Shown here: positions 45,378 to 53,707 of the stretch, one piece after another
Numbering within the stretch: the first letter of the stretch is position 1
How the letters are laid out: the number at the start of each line of letters is the position of its first letter
Origin: Ancylobacter sp. Lp-2
GTDB lineage: Bacteria; Pseudomonadota; Alphaproteobacteria; Rhizobiales; Xanthobacteraceae
Length of the DNA stretch: 64,000 bases
Assembly: GCF_020523795.1 (NCBI RefSeq)
Contig: NZ_JAJALI010000011.1
Span: 1 to 64,000 of the forward strand
Reading direction: 5' to 3'
Notes under the pieces: generated by a model
The model's input: the letters and a program-made list of their open reading frames with translations, nothing else
Database searches by the model: none
What the model was told of the DNA's origin: nothing
Translations under genes and position numbers: made by a program

Positions 45378-46893
45378 CGGCTGCTTCCTCGACGAATACC
45401 CGCCCACCACGTGCCTTGAGCAGGCTCGGCACCACCAGCGCCGCCGCGAGCGCGAGCACGCTGAGCACCAGGAACAGGATGGCGAGGCCGCTCGACACGA
45501 AGATCGAGAGATCGCCGCCGGAAATGGTCATCGACTGGCGGAACGACTGCTCCATCATCCCGCCCAGCACCAAAGCGAGCACCAGCGGCGCGGTCGGGAC
45601 GTCGAGCTTGCGGAAGGCATAGCCGAGCAGCCCGAAGCCGAAGACGATGTAGAGGTCGAACACGCTGCCATTCACCGCGTAGACGCCGATCGAGGCGATG
45701 GCGATGACCAGCGGGAACAGGATGCCGGTCGGGATGCGCAGCAGCTGCACGAACAGGAAGATCAGCGGCAGGTTCATCACGAACAGCACGACATTGCCGA
45801 CATACATGCTGTTGACGAGGCCCCAGAACACCTCCGGATGCTGGTTGATCAGCAGCGGCCCGGGCTGGATGCCGAGGATGACGAAGGCGCCGAGCAGCAC
45901 GGCGGTCGCGCCCGAGCCCGGCAGGCCGAGCGCCAGCAGCGGCACCATCGAGCCGGCGGCGGAGGAGTTATTGGCCGCCTCCGGTCCGGCGACGCCCTCG
46001 ATCATGCCGGTGCCGAACTTCGCCTTGTCCTTCGAGAGCGCCCGCTCCAGGCTGTAGGACAGCATGGTGGAGACGGTGGCGCCGCCGCCGGGCAGCACGC
46101 CCTTGACGAAGCCGATGGCGGTGCCGCGGATGATCGGGCCGACGGAGCGGCGCCATTCCTCGCGGGTGAGCCACAGCCGGCCCTTGATGCCGATCAGCTG
46201 CGCCGGATTGCGGAAATGATCCTCCAGACTGACGAACACCTCGGAAAGCGCGAACAGCCCCACCGCCGCCAGGATGAAGTCGACGCCGTCGAGCAGTTGC
46301 GGGAAGCCGCCGGTGAAGCGCGGCATGCCGCTCTGCAGGTCGATGCCGACGGTGGCGATGACGAGGCCGATGAGCATGGACAAAAGCCCGCGCGCCACCG
46401 TGCGGCCGCCCAGCGAAGCGGCCGACAGCATCGAGAACACCATCAGGGTGAAGTATTCAGGCGGGCCGAATTGTAGCGCGAACTGCGCCAATGGCCGCGA
46501 CAGCGCGCTCAGCAGCACGATGCCGACCGTGCCGGCGATGAAGGAGCCGATGGCGGACACCGCCAGCGCCGCGCCGGCCCGGCCGTTGCGCGCCATCTGG
46601 TAGCCGTCGAGCGTCGTCATCACCGAGGAGGCTTCCCCCGGCGTGTTGAGCAGGATCGAGGTCGCCGAGCCGCCATACATGGCGCCGTAATAGATCGCGG
46701 CGATCATCATTAGCGCGCTGGTCGGATCCATGCCGAACACGATCGGGATCAGCAGCGCCATGCCGGCCGAGGGACCGAGGCCGGGCAGGATGCCGACCAC
46801 GGTGCCGAGCAGGCAGCCGACGACGATGTAGCCGAGATTATGCGGCTGCAGCGCGACCGTGAGGCCGTGCAGGAAAAGGTCGGCGCCGTCCAT
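45370..46893 (-). CDS. tctA: Tripartite tricarboxylate transporter large permease TctA
   Basis: TctA is the large membrane subunit of the TTT family of secondary importers. The 507-residue protein has many hydrophobic segments and the family hallmarks ILPGLGPSAGMALLIPI, YGGSATSILLNTPGEASSVMTTLDGYQMAR and ALGLPGSGATAVLLGAFVI. The ATG at 46893 overlaps the tctB stop by one base; a longer upstream frame is spurious. It acts with TctB (small permease) and TctC (binding protein). The operon's enzymes suggest an organosulfur or carboxylate substrate rather than citrate. Confidence 0.92.
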   Translation of the reverse strand: MDGADLFLHGLTVALQPHNLGYIVVGCLLGTVVGILPGLGPSAGMALLIPIVFGMDPTSALMMIAAIYYGAMYGGSATSILLNTPGEASSVMTTLDGYQMARNGRAGAALAVSAIGSFIAGTVGIVLLSALSRPLAQFALQFGPPEYFTLMVFSMLSAASLGGRTVARGLLSMLIGLVIATVGIDLQSGMPRFTGGFPQLLDGVDFILAAVGLFALSEVFVSLEDHFRNPAQLIGIKGRLWLTREEWRRSVGPIIRGTAIGFVKGVLPGGGATVSTMLSYSLERALSKDKAKFGTGMIEGVAGPEAANNSSAAGSMVPLLALGLPGSGATAVLLGAFVILGIQPGPLLINQHPEVFWGLVNSMYVGNVVLFVMNLPLIFLFVQLLRIPTGILFPLVIAIASIGVYAVNGSVFDLYIVFGFGLLGYAFRKLDVPTAPLVLALVLGGMMEQSFRQSMTISGGDLSIFVSSGLAILFLVLSVLALAAALVVPSLLKARGGRVFVEEAADV

Positions 46894-47441
46894 CAGCGGA
46901 ATCCGAACAGAGTGCCGGCCGGCAGGAAGACGTCCAGCAGGTTGTTGAACAGATAGAAGCTCGCCACCGCGAAGGTGGGTGCGACGGTGAGGGTGGTCCA
47001 CAGCCGGCGGCCGTCGAACACGTAGATCAGGCCAGCCAGGAACAGGCCAGTGGCGAGCATGTAGCCTAGCGGTCCGAACGCCAGATAATAGGCCAGCGTC
47101 CAGCCCATTACCCCGGCGGCGATGCGGTAGCGCGGGTCGGCGAGATCGAAGCCGGCGCCAGCGACCGCCGGCTCGTCGCGAAACAGCACAAGCCCCTCGA
47201 CCAGCAGCCCGGCGGCGCAGATGAGCAGCCCCGCGCCGATCAGGTAGGGAAAGGCGCGCGGCCCCACCGGATCGACCAGTTGCGGGGTCGGCAGCGCGGC
47301 GGCGGCGCGGATGTAGCCGATGGCGAAGATCGCGGTGGCGGCGGACAAAGCGAGACTGATCCTCGCCTGTGCCCCGAGCCGGCGGAACAGCGGCACCGCC
47401 GGCGCGCCCAGCGTCACGGCGCTATTGCTGCTTGGCGACAT
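46893..47441 (-). CDS. tctB: Tripartite tricarboxylate transporter small subunit TctB
   Basis: TctB is the small membrane subunit of a TTT importer. It has about four hydrophobic spans, with ALSAATAIFAIGYI early, PVGPRAFPYLIGAGLLICAAGLL and GPLGYMLATGLFLAGLIYV. The start is uncertain: the ATG at 47441 overlaps the tctC stop by 20 bases and gives 182 residues, while a GTG at 47417 gives 174. Neither has a good ribosome binding site. It is coupled to tctA through a one-base overlap. Confidence 0.82.
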   Translation of the reverse strand: MSPSSNSAVTLGAPAVPLFRRLGAQARISLALSAATAIFAIGYIRAAAALPTPQLVDPVGPRAFPYLIGAGLLICAAGLLVEGLVLFRDEPAVAGAGFDLADPRYRIAAGVMGWTLAYYLAFGPLGYMLATGLFLAGLIYVFDGRRLWTTLTVAPTFAVASFYLFNNLLDVFLPAGTLFGFR

Positions 47442-48453
47442 CGAGGCCGAGCCCGCCATAGATGTCGGCATAGCGCTTGTTCTCATTCTCGAAGAACTTC
47501 GCCGTATCGGCACTGTTGAGGTAGCGCGGGTTGAGGTCGCTCTTCTTCACTTCCTCCTCCCATGCCGGCGTCTTGACGAGGGCGGCGAAGGTATCGTCCC
47601 AGAACTTAATCTGCTCCGGCGTCAGGCCCTTGGGCGCGACGATGGCGCGCCAGGCATAGATGACGGAATCGATGCCGTATTCCTTCCAGGTCGGCACATC
47701 CGCCAGGAAGCCGCCGGCACGCTCGCGGCTGGCGACGGCGATGGGGCGCAGGTCGCCCGACTGCACGAAAGGCAGCACCGGCTGCGGCGACGACACCACT
47801 ACGTCGATGCGCCCACCGAGGGCGGCGGTGATCGCCTCGGCATTGCCGTTGGAGAAATTCACCGTCTTGAGCTTGCCGCCCTTGATGTCGACGCCCACGC
47901 CCTTGGCGAGCGCGAGGGTGGCGATGTGCTGCACGGTGCCGAGGCCGGTGGCTGTGGAGAACACCACCGAGGACGGGTCCTGCTTCAGCCGGTCGATCAG
48001 GTCCTGCGCGGTCTTGATGCTGGACTTCGACGGCACCGAGAACACCACCGTCTCGTCATAGAGCAGCGCGATGGGGGTGAAGTCCTTGTAGGTGATCGGG
48101 CTGCGGCCGAGCAGATTGTTGGTGATCAGCGGCGTGTTGACCAACTGGATGGTCTCGCCCGAGCCGACCTGGCTCGCCGTATAGGTGAGCGCCAGTGCGT
48201 GCCCGCCACCCGGCTTGTTCACCACGACGCTCGACGGCGGGATGGTGCCGTCCTTGACCAGCCAGTCGAGGATGAGGCGGGCATTGCGGTTCAGCCCTTC
48301 GCTGGCGGAAACACCGAGGACGATCTCCACCCGCTTCTCCGGCTTCCAGCCCTCGGCGATGGCCGGCGCCGAGAAAGCCGCCAGCACGCCAGCGGCAGCC
48401 AGCAGGCCCATCGCCTGCCGACTCATCCCCTTCAATGGATTGCGAATGAACAT
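47422..48453 (-). CDS. tctC: Tripartite tricarboxylate transporter substrate-binding protein (Bug family)
   Basis: TctC-type Bug receptors bind the substrate in the periplasm. The 343 residues include a signal peptide (MFIRNPLKGMSRQAMGLLAA...AIAEGW, cleaved near 33). Mature Bug features are VVVNKPGGGHALALTYTAS, FSTATGLGTVQHIATL and APKGLTPEQIKFWDDTFAAL. It is the first gene of an eight-gene operon and is divergent from a LysR gene across a 141-base control region. The ligand is not evident. Confidence 0.9.
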   Translation of the reverse strand: MFIRNPLKGMSRQAMGLLAAAGVLAAFSAPAIAEGWKPEKRVEIVLGVSASEGLNRNARLILDWLVKDGTIPPSSVVVNKPGGGHALALTYTASQVGSGETIQLVNTPLITNNLLGRSPITYKDFTPIALLYDETVVFSVPSKSSIKTAQDLIDRLKQDPSSVVFSTATGLGTVQHIATLALAKGVGVDIKGGKLKTVNFSNGNAEAITAALGGRIDVVVSSPQPVLPFVQSGDLRPIAVASRERAGGFLADVPTWKEYGIDSVIYAWRAIVAPKGLTPEQIKFWDDTFAALVKTPAWEEEVKKSDLNPRYLNSADTAKFFENENKRYADIYGGLGLDVAKQQ

Positions 48454-48481
48454 GAATCCTCACTCGTGGCATTGTCGCCAC

Positions 48482-48576
48482 TAATTATCTATCGATTTAA
48501 GAGAGTATTGGATCTATCCATTTTGGCAAATTGATTCTGCGTCCCGATACTTTTATAAAATTGATGAATTGATGGA
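48482..48576. promoter_or_regulatory. tctC-lysR divergent control region
   Basis: This A/T-rich segment in the 141-base space between tctC (-) and the LysR gene (+) contains TTATCTATCGATTTAA at 48485-48500, ATTGGATCTATCCATTTTGG near 48517-48536 and ATACTTTTATAAAATTGATG near 48548-48567. LysR proteins usually bind T-N11-A sites in such regions and activate the divergent operon. Ten bases of the first site recur at 24642-24651. Confidence 0.45.
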
Positions 48577-48594
48577 GCCGCCGCGTCGCAACCC

Positions 48595-49494
48595 ATGAAC
48601 CTTCGTCCCTCGGCAGAACCGCGTCCTCCGGCCCGCGGCAATCTCGACATGGATCTGGTACGCACCTTCGTTACGGGGGTGCGGCTCGGCAGCTTCGCGC
48701 GCGCGGCCGAGCGGGTGGGGCGCAGCCAGTCGGCGGTGAGCCTGCAGATGCGCCGGCTGGAACAACAATTGGGCGTGCGCCTGTTCCATCGTGAAGGACG
48801 CGGCCTCGGGCTGAGCGACAGCGGGCGCACCTTCTTCGCCTATGCCGAGCGGTTGCTCGACCTGAACGACGAGGCGCTGGAGGCGCTCTCGCCGCGCGAC
48901 GAGGCCGGCGAGGTACGGCTCGGCATCCCGCCCGATCTCGCCGAGACCTGGCTGCCGCAGATGCTGGGGCGCTTCAGCCGCTCGCATCCCGGCGTGGCCA
49001 TGGAGGCGCGCGTCGATCGCAATTCCGCGCTGCTCGACGACATCGCCGGTGGTCGCCTCGACATCGCGCTGGTCTGGGATCGCAATCCGCCGGCTGTCGA
49101 GGCGCCCGGGGAGTTCGTCGCCGAGCTGCCGATTCTCTGGATTGGCCCAGATGGTCCCTTCCAGCCGGAAGAGGGGGCGGTGCCGCTGGTGGTGATGGGC
49201 GAGCCCTGCCTGTTCCGGGCCCATGCGCTGGCGCGGCTGGCGGAGAGCGGTCGGGACTGGCGCGTCACCTTCACCAGTTCGAGCCTCGCTGGTCTCTGGG
49301 CGGCGACATCCGCCGGGCTGGGGTTGACCATACGCACGCCTTTCGGCCTGCCTCGGGGGCTGACGGCGCTCACGCATCCCGGCCTGCCGCCGCTCGGCAC
49401 GGTATGCCTGCGCGCCTGTCTCGCCGAGGCGCCGTCATCGGCGGTGAAACGTTTCGCCGCCATCCTGACGCAGACCATTCGCGAGGCGCTCTAG
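48595..49494 (+). CDS. LysR-family transcriptional regulator
   Basis: This 299-residue LysR regulator has an N-terminal winged HTH at about 19-78 with FVTGVRLGSFARAAERVGRSQSAVSLQMRRL and the linked LFHREGRGLGLSDSGRTF, followed by a periplasmic-binding-type effector domain. A second in-frame ATG at 48649 (MDLVRTFVTGVRL) fits the usual LysR start and may be the real one. It is divergent from the tctCBA operon and is the obvious candidate for its regulator. Confidence 0.88.
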   Translation: MNLRPSAEPRPPARGNLDMDLVRTFVTGVRLGSFARAAERVGRSQSAVSLQMRRLEQQLGVRLFHREGRGLGLSDSGRTFFAYAERLLDLNDEALEALSPRDEAGEVRLGIPPDLAETWLPQMLGRFSRSHPGVAMEARVDRNSALLDDIAGGRLDIALVWDRNPPAVEAPGEFVAELPILWIGPDGPFQPEEGAVPLVVMGEPCLFRAHALARLAESGRDWRVTFTSSSLAGLWAATSAGLGLTIRTPFGLPRGLTALTHPGLPPLGTVCLRACLAEAPSSAVKRFAAILTQTIREAL

Positions 49495-49544
49495 CGCAAG
49501 CCGGCCGGAATGATGCGGGGAGGCGGAGAGGCTGGCGCATCGGA

Positions 49545-49601
49545 AATAATCTACAATACTAATATAAAATTATTGACACCCTCCGCGCTCTGCCCTCACA
49601 T
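49545..49601 (+). promoter_or_regulatory. AT-rich activator site and promoter of tauA
   Basis: AATAATCTACAATACTAATATAAAATTA ends directly at TTGACA (49573-49578). This is the same layout, an AT block abutting the -35 box, as before the SBP gene at 32340. TCACAT 17 bases on is a weak -10. Poor -10 plus upstream AT block suggests a sulfur-starvation activator of the CysB/SsuR kind, an inference. The rest of the 281-base gap after the LysR gene has no ORF. Confidence 0.45.
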
Positions 49602-49775
49602 AGAAAAATCAACGCTGAAGCCTCGCCTTCTCGGCCAAAGGGCAGCGTTGGAAATGGGGGGCGCAAAATGACCTGGACCTGTCGACGCCGCTGATATCCC
49701 GGCACTGCCGATTTTCCGCACATAGTCCAATCCGGCCGTGATGCCGGCGCTACGCGGCGCCGCGACGGCTTTGTC

Positions 49776-50792
49776 ATGGAATTTCCGATGTCTTTCCTGT
49801 CCCGCCGCGCTCTGCTCGCGGCCACGGCCGTGCTTGGCCTTTTTACGGCGAGCCTTGCTCACGCCGCCGATGTGACCATCGCCTATCAGACCGGCGCCGA
49901 TCCGGCCAAGGTCGCGCAGGCCGACGGCTCCTATGAGAAGGCGACCAAGGCCTCCATCGACTGGCGCAAATTCGATTCCGGTGCCGATGTCATCGCCGCT
50001 ATCGCCTCCGGTGCCGTGCAGATCGGTTATGTCGGATCGAGCCCCCTCGCGGCGGCGGCGAGCCGAGAGGTGCCGATCGAGACGATCTATGTCGCTGCGC
50101 TGCTCGGCGACGCCGAGGCGCTGGTGGTGCGCAACGGAGCGGGCATCGCCAAGCCGGAAGACTTCAAGGGCAAGAAGATCGCCGTGCCCTTCGTCTCCAC
50201 CACGCATTATTCCCTGCTGGCGGCGCTGAAGCATTGGGGCGTCGATCCCAAGAGCGTGGAGATCCTGAACCTGCGGCCACCGGAGATCGCGGCGGCCTTC
50301 GCGCGCGGTGACATCGATGCCGCCTATGTCTGGGATCCCGCGCTCGGCAAGATCAAGGAGAGTGGCAAGGTGTTCGCCTCCTCGGCGGATGTGGCGAAGT
50401 GGGGCGCTCCCACCTTCGATGCCTGGATCGTGCGCAAGGACTTCGCGGAAAAGCATCCGGAGATCGTCGCGCAGTTCGTCAAGGTGACGGCGGATGCCTA
50501 CGCCGACTATGCGAAGAACGGTGCCACCTGGACGGCTGCCTCGCCGCAGGTGGCGGCCATTGCCAAGCTCACTGGCGCCAAGCCGGAGGAGATTCCGGAG
50601 CTGCTCAAGGGTAACCAGTTTCCGGTGCTGAAGGACCAGCTCTCCGAAGCGCTGCTCGGTGGCGGCTCGGTCGAGGCGCTGGTGAGGACGGCCGGTTTCC
50701 TGAAGGAGCAGGGTCGGATTGACGCCGTGCTGAAGGATTACGGCCCCTATGTCAGCCGCACGCCGGCGGAGCAGGCGGCCAAGATCAACTGA
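49776..50792 (+). CDS. tauA: Taurine-type ABC transporter substrate-binding protein TauA
   Basis: This periplasmic taurine/aliphatic sulfonate receptor has 338 residues from the ATG at 49776 (334 from the ATG at 49788, which has GGAA before it). The signal peptide ends near SLAHAAD (about 31). TauA-type features are YQTGADPAKVAQADG, IGYVGSSPLAAAASREVPI and AYVWDPALGKIKESGKVF. It is followed by tauB and tauC, but separated from tauB by a terminator-like hairpin, so it can be made in excess. Confidence 0.9.
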   Translation: MEFPMSFLSRRALLAATAVLGLFTASLAHAADVTIAYQTGADPAKVAQADGSYEKATKASIDWRKFDSGADVIAAIASGAVQIGYVGSSPLAAAASREVPIETIYVAALLGDAEALVVRNGAGIAKPEDFKGKKIAVPFVSTTHYSLLAALKHWGVDPKSVEILNLRPPEIAAAFARGDIDAAYVWDPALGKIKESGKVFASSADVAKWGAPTFDAWIVRKDFAEKHPEIVAQFVKVTADAYADYAKNGATWTAASPQVAAIAKLTGAKPEEIPELLKGNQFPVLKDQLSEALLGGGSVEALVRTAGFLKEQGRIDAVLKDYGPYVSRTPAEQAAKIN

Positions 50793-50845
50793 TCCCCGAC
50801 GAGGTTCCCGAGCGCCGTCTTCGAGGCTACCGAACGGCGTAACTT

Positions 50846-50896
50846 GACCCGGCTTTCCGCTGCATCTCGACGCTGCGAAGCCGGGTCATTTTTCTC
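50846..50896 (+). terminator. Terminator/attenuator between tauA and tauB
   Basis: GACCCGGCTT (50846-50855) pairs perfectly with AAGCCGGGTC (50878-50887): 10 bp, with a 22-base loop, then ATTTTTCTC. It stands in the 134-base tauA-tauB spacer. Partial read-through would give more binding protein than transporter. Confidence 0.65.
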
Positions 50897-50926
50897 GGGA
50901 AGCCCGTTCCGTACAGGCTGAACGCG

Positions 50927-51703
50927 ATGAAGCTCACGATCGACGGACTGACCGTCCGCTTCCCCACCCCCAACGGCACGACGGCCACCATTCTCGAGGA
51001 CATTACCCTTGCCGTTCCGGCGGGAGAGCTGGTGGTGTTGCTCGGCGCTTCCGGTTGCGGGAAATCGACGCTGCTCAATGCCGTCGCCGGGTTCAATCAG
51101 GCATATGACGGAGTGATCCGTGTCGAAGGCCGTCAGGTGCACGCGCCGGGGGCCGATCGCGGCGTGGTGCTGCAGACGGACGCGCTTTACCCTTGGCTCA
51201 ACGCCCGGGAAAATGTCGGCTTCGGATTGCGGATCAAAGGACTGCCGAAGCGGGAGCGGGACGCGCGGGCGGAAGAGGCGCTTGCTCTCGTCGGCCTAGC
51301 CGGCAAGGGCGATCACGCGAGCTGGCAGCTTTCGGGCGGGCAGCGCCAGCGGGTGAGCCTGGCGCGCGCGCTCATCGCCGATCCGGAAATCCTGCTGATG
51401 GACGAACCGCTCGGCGCTCTCGACGCGCTCACCCGCGAGCAGATGCAGGATCTCGTTCTCGACGTCTGGCGCCGGACCGGCAAAACCATTCTGTTCGTCA
51501 CCCATGGCCTCGACGAGGCGCTTTACCTCGCCACCCGGCTGATCGTCCTCGCCGGGCGGCCGGGGCGGATCGTGGTGGACGAGCCGTCGGACTTCGGTCG
51601 CCGGTCGCTGGCAAAGGGCGTCGGCGCCAGCGTCAAATCGGCCCCGGATTTCTCCGCCGCCCGCGAACGACTGCGTGCCGCGCTCTTCGAGGGGACGGTC
51701 TGA
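50927..51703 (+). CDS. tauB: Taurine-type ABC transporter ATP-binding protein TauB
   Basis: This 258-residue ATPase has Walker A GASGCGKST at 40-48, Q-loop LQTDALYPWLNARENVGFGL near 82-101, signature LSGGQRQ at 135-141 and Walker B ILLMDEP at 155-161. The TauB-like DRGVVLQTDALYPWLN segment supports taurine rather than SsuB. It lies between tauA (after a hairpin) and tauC (one-base overlap, TGATG). Confidence 0.9.
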   Translation: MKLTIDGLTVRFPTPNGTTATILEDITLAVPAGELVVLLGASGCGKSTLLNAVAGFNQAYDGVIRVEGRQVHAPGADRGVVLQTDALYPWLNARENVGFGLRIKGLPKRERDARAEEALALVGLAGKGDHASWQLSGGQRQRVSLARALIADPEILLMDEPLGALDALTREQMQDLVLDVWRRTGKTILFVTHGLDEALYLATRLIVLAGRPGRIVVDEPSDFGRRSLAKGVGASVKSAPDFSAARERLRAALFEGTV

Positions 51704-52599
51704 TGTCCGCGCCGGTACCGGTGTCCGAACTCGCCTTGCCCTTCGTTGTCCCGGCCGAGGGGCTACCGCGTGGCGCGGTGCCCGTGGAGCCGGCGGAGCC
51801 AGTGGGGCCGGCGAGGCGGCCACGCGGTGACGGGTCGTCCCTTCGGCTCGCTGTATCCCTCGCAACTATCGTCGGGCTGATTGCCCTGTGGTGGGCGGCA
51901 AGCGCGTCCGGGCTGGTCGGCAAGCTGTTCCTGCCTTCGCCGGCGGTGGTGATCGAACGACTCGGGCGCATCGCCACGGAGGGCTTCGTCGATGCCACCC
52001 TGGCGCAGCATCTTGGCGCCAGCCTGGCCCGTGTGTTCGCGGCACTCATCGCGTCGCTGGCGATCGGCATACCCGCCGGCTTCGCCATCGGCCTGTCCAC
52101 GGTCGGACGGGGCGTGCTGGATCCGATTGTCGAGTTCCTCCGGCCGATTCCGCCGCTGGCCTATCTGCCGCTGGTGGTCATCTGGGCCGGTATCGGCGAG
52201 ACCACCAAAGTATTGGTCATCGCCTTGGCCATGCTGCCGCCGATCATCATCGCCACCTCGACCGGCGTGCGCGGCGTGGCGCGCGACAGGCTCAACGTCG
52301 CACGCGCGCTCGGCGCTACGCGGTGGCAGGTGCTGCGGCTCGTCGTGCTGCCGTCCGCCCTGCCGTCGATCTTCACCGGCACGCGCATCGCACTCGGAGC
52401 CGGCTGGTCGACGCTGGTGGCCGCCGAACTGGTGGCGGCGACGCGCGGCGTGGGCTTCATGATCCAGTCCGCCGCCAATTTCCTCGCCACCGATGTCGTG
52501 GTGGCCGGCATCCTGGTCATCGCAGCCGTGGCCTTCGCGCTGGAGTTCGCCATCCGTCTCCTGGAGCGGTCACTCGTCGGTTGGGCGACATATGGGTGA
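51703..52599 (+). CDS. tauC: Taurine-type ABC transporter permease TauC
   Basis: This 298-residue permease starts at the ATG overlapping the tauB stop. After a Pro/Ala/Glu-rich N-terminal arm of about 45 residues it has six transmembrane segments. The coupling region is STGVRGVARDRLNVARALGATRWQ and the conserved LVAATRGVGFMIQSAANFLATD follows. No tauD dioxygenase lies in the window. The 204 bases after the gene hold only a GGGCCG/CGGCCC hairpin near 52650. Confidence 0.88.
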   Translation: MSAPVPVSELALPFVVPAEGLPRGAVPVEPAEPVGPARRPRGDGSSLRLAVSLATIVGLIALWWAASASGLVGKLFLPSPAVVIERLGRIATEGFVDATLAQHLGASLARVFAALIASLAIGIPAGFAIGLSTVGRGVLDPIVEFLRPIPPLAYLPLVVIWAGIGETTKVLVIALAMLPPIIIATSTGVRGVARDRLNVARALGATRWQVLRLVVLPSALPSIFTGTRIALGAGWSTLVAAELVAATRGVGFMIQSAANFLATDVVVAGILVIAAVAFALEFAIRLLERSLVGWATYG

Positions 52600-52803
52600 G
52601 GAGCCGGGCGGACACTGTGGCCTTCATTGTCTCGGCCAATGGCAGGAGGGCCGGCAGTTGCCGTCGGCCCGCTAGGACGTGGCGGCTATTCCGGGAGAAA
52701 GAGGGCGCGGCCGGGACTGATCCGGGAGTCGACTGCCCTCCGGCATGCTGCTGCCCTGCGTCCTGTTCGAGCACAAGGCGCCCGCTGCTGCTGGCCCACG
52801 CCA

Positions 52804-53631
52804 TCAGCCGTCGGTGGACGTAGTCACGGACCTCCAAGCCTCGATTTCCTGCCTGAGACGGTCGAGCCTGTCCGACACAAGTTCGAAGGCGTCGCTGCCG
52901 AGCAGAAGCTGGGGCGGCGGGTTGCCGGACTCGACCAGACCCAAGACGGCCGCCGCGAGTTTGTCGGGGTCGCCAAGTTGCTTGCCGCTCTTGGCTTGCC
53001 GCGCCAGCCGGATCGGATCGAAGAGCGCGTCATAATCCGCGATCGATCGCTCACTCCGGATCATCGAGCGTCCGGCCCAGTCCGTCCGGAAGGATCCGGG
53101 GCATAGTGCGGTGACGTGGACACCGAACGGCGCCATCTCCGCCCGCATGACTTCTGAAATGCCCTGAAGGGCGAACTTGCTTCCGCAATAATAGGCGATG
53201 CCGGGCATGGTGATCATGCCGCCCATCGAGGTCATGTTGACGATGAAACCGTGGCGCCTTTCGCGGAACCGCGGCAGGAATGCCTTGGCGACGGCGACGG
53301 CACCGAAGACGTTGACATCGAACTGGCGCCTCATCTCCTCTAGAGACGATTCCTCAAGAATGCCCTCGTGACCGTAGCCGGCGTTGTTGATCAGCACGTC
53401 GATCGGTCCATGATCCTCTTCGGCCTGTGCGACGATGTCGGTTATCCGGTCGAACTCCGTCACGTCGCACAGCACCGACCGAGCTGCCGGCAGGCGTTCC
53501 ACAAGAGCGGCTCGCGCCTGTTCCGAGCGGACGGCACCGATGACCAGATGGCCCTGTTTGATCGCGGCTGCGGCGATCGCGAATCCGAAGCCGGAATTCG
53601 CGCCGGTGATGAAGAAGCTCTTGGCTGCCAT
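52804..53631 (-). CDS. Short-chain dehydrogenase/reductase
   Basis: This 275-residue classical SDR has a NAD(P)-binding motif TGANSGFG at 9-16 and INNAG near 81-85. The active site is S135 and Y148-x3-K152 (YCGSKFALQG). The ATG at 53631, after AAGGAGAGGA, is well placed; the upstream frame is spurious. It oxidises or reduces a hydroxyl/carbonyl of an unknown substrate. It is divergent from an AraC regulator that may control it. Confidence 0.9.
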   Translation of the reverse strand: MAAKSFFITGANSGFGFAIAAAAIKQGHLVIGAVRSEQARAALVERLPAARSVLCDVTEFDRITDIVAQAEEDHGPIDVLINNAGYGHEGILEESSLEEMRRQFDVNVFGAVAVAKAFLPRFRERRHGFIVNMTSMGGMITMPGIAYYCGSKFALQGISEVMRAEMAPFGVHVTALCPGSFRTDWAGRSMIRSERSIADYDALFDPIRLARQAKSGKQLGDPDKLAAAVLGLVESGNPPPQLLLGSDAFELVSDRLDRLRQEIEAWRSVTTSTDG

Positions 53632-53707
53632 GGATGCTGTCCTCTCCTTGATAGGCGATGCCCATGACTGATAGTCTGCGCGCGGGCAGCCATCGATCGT
53701 GAAAACT

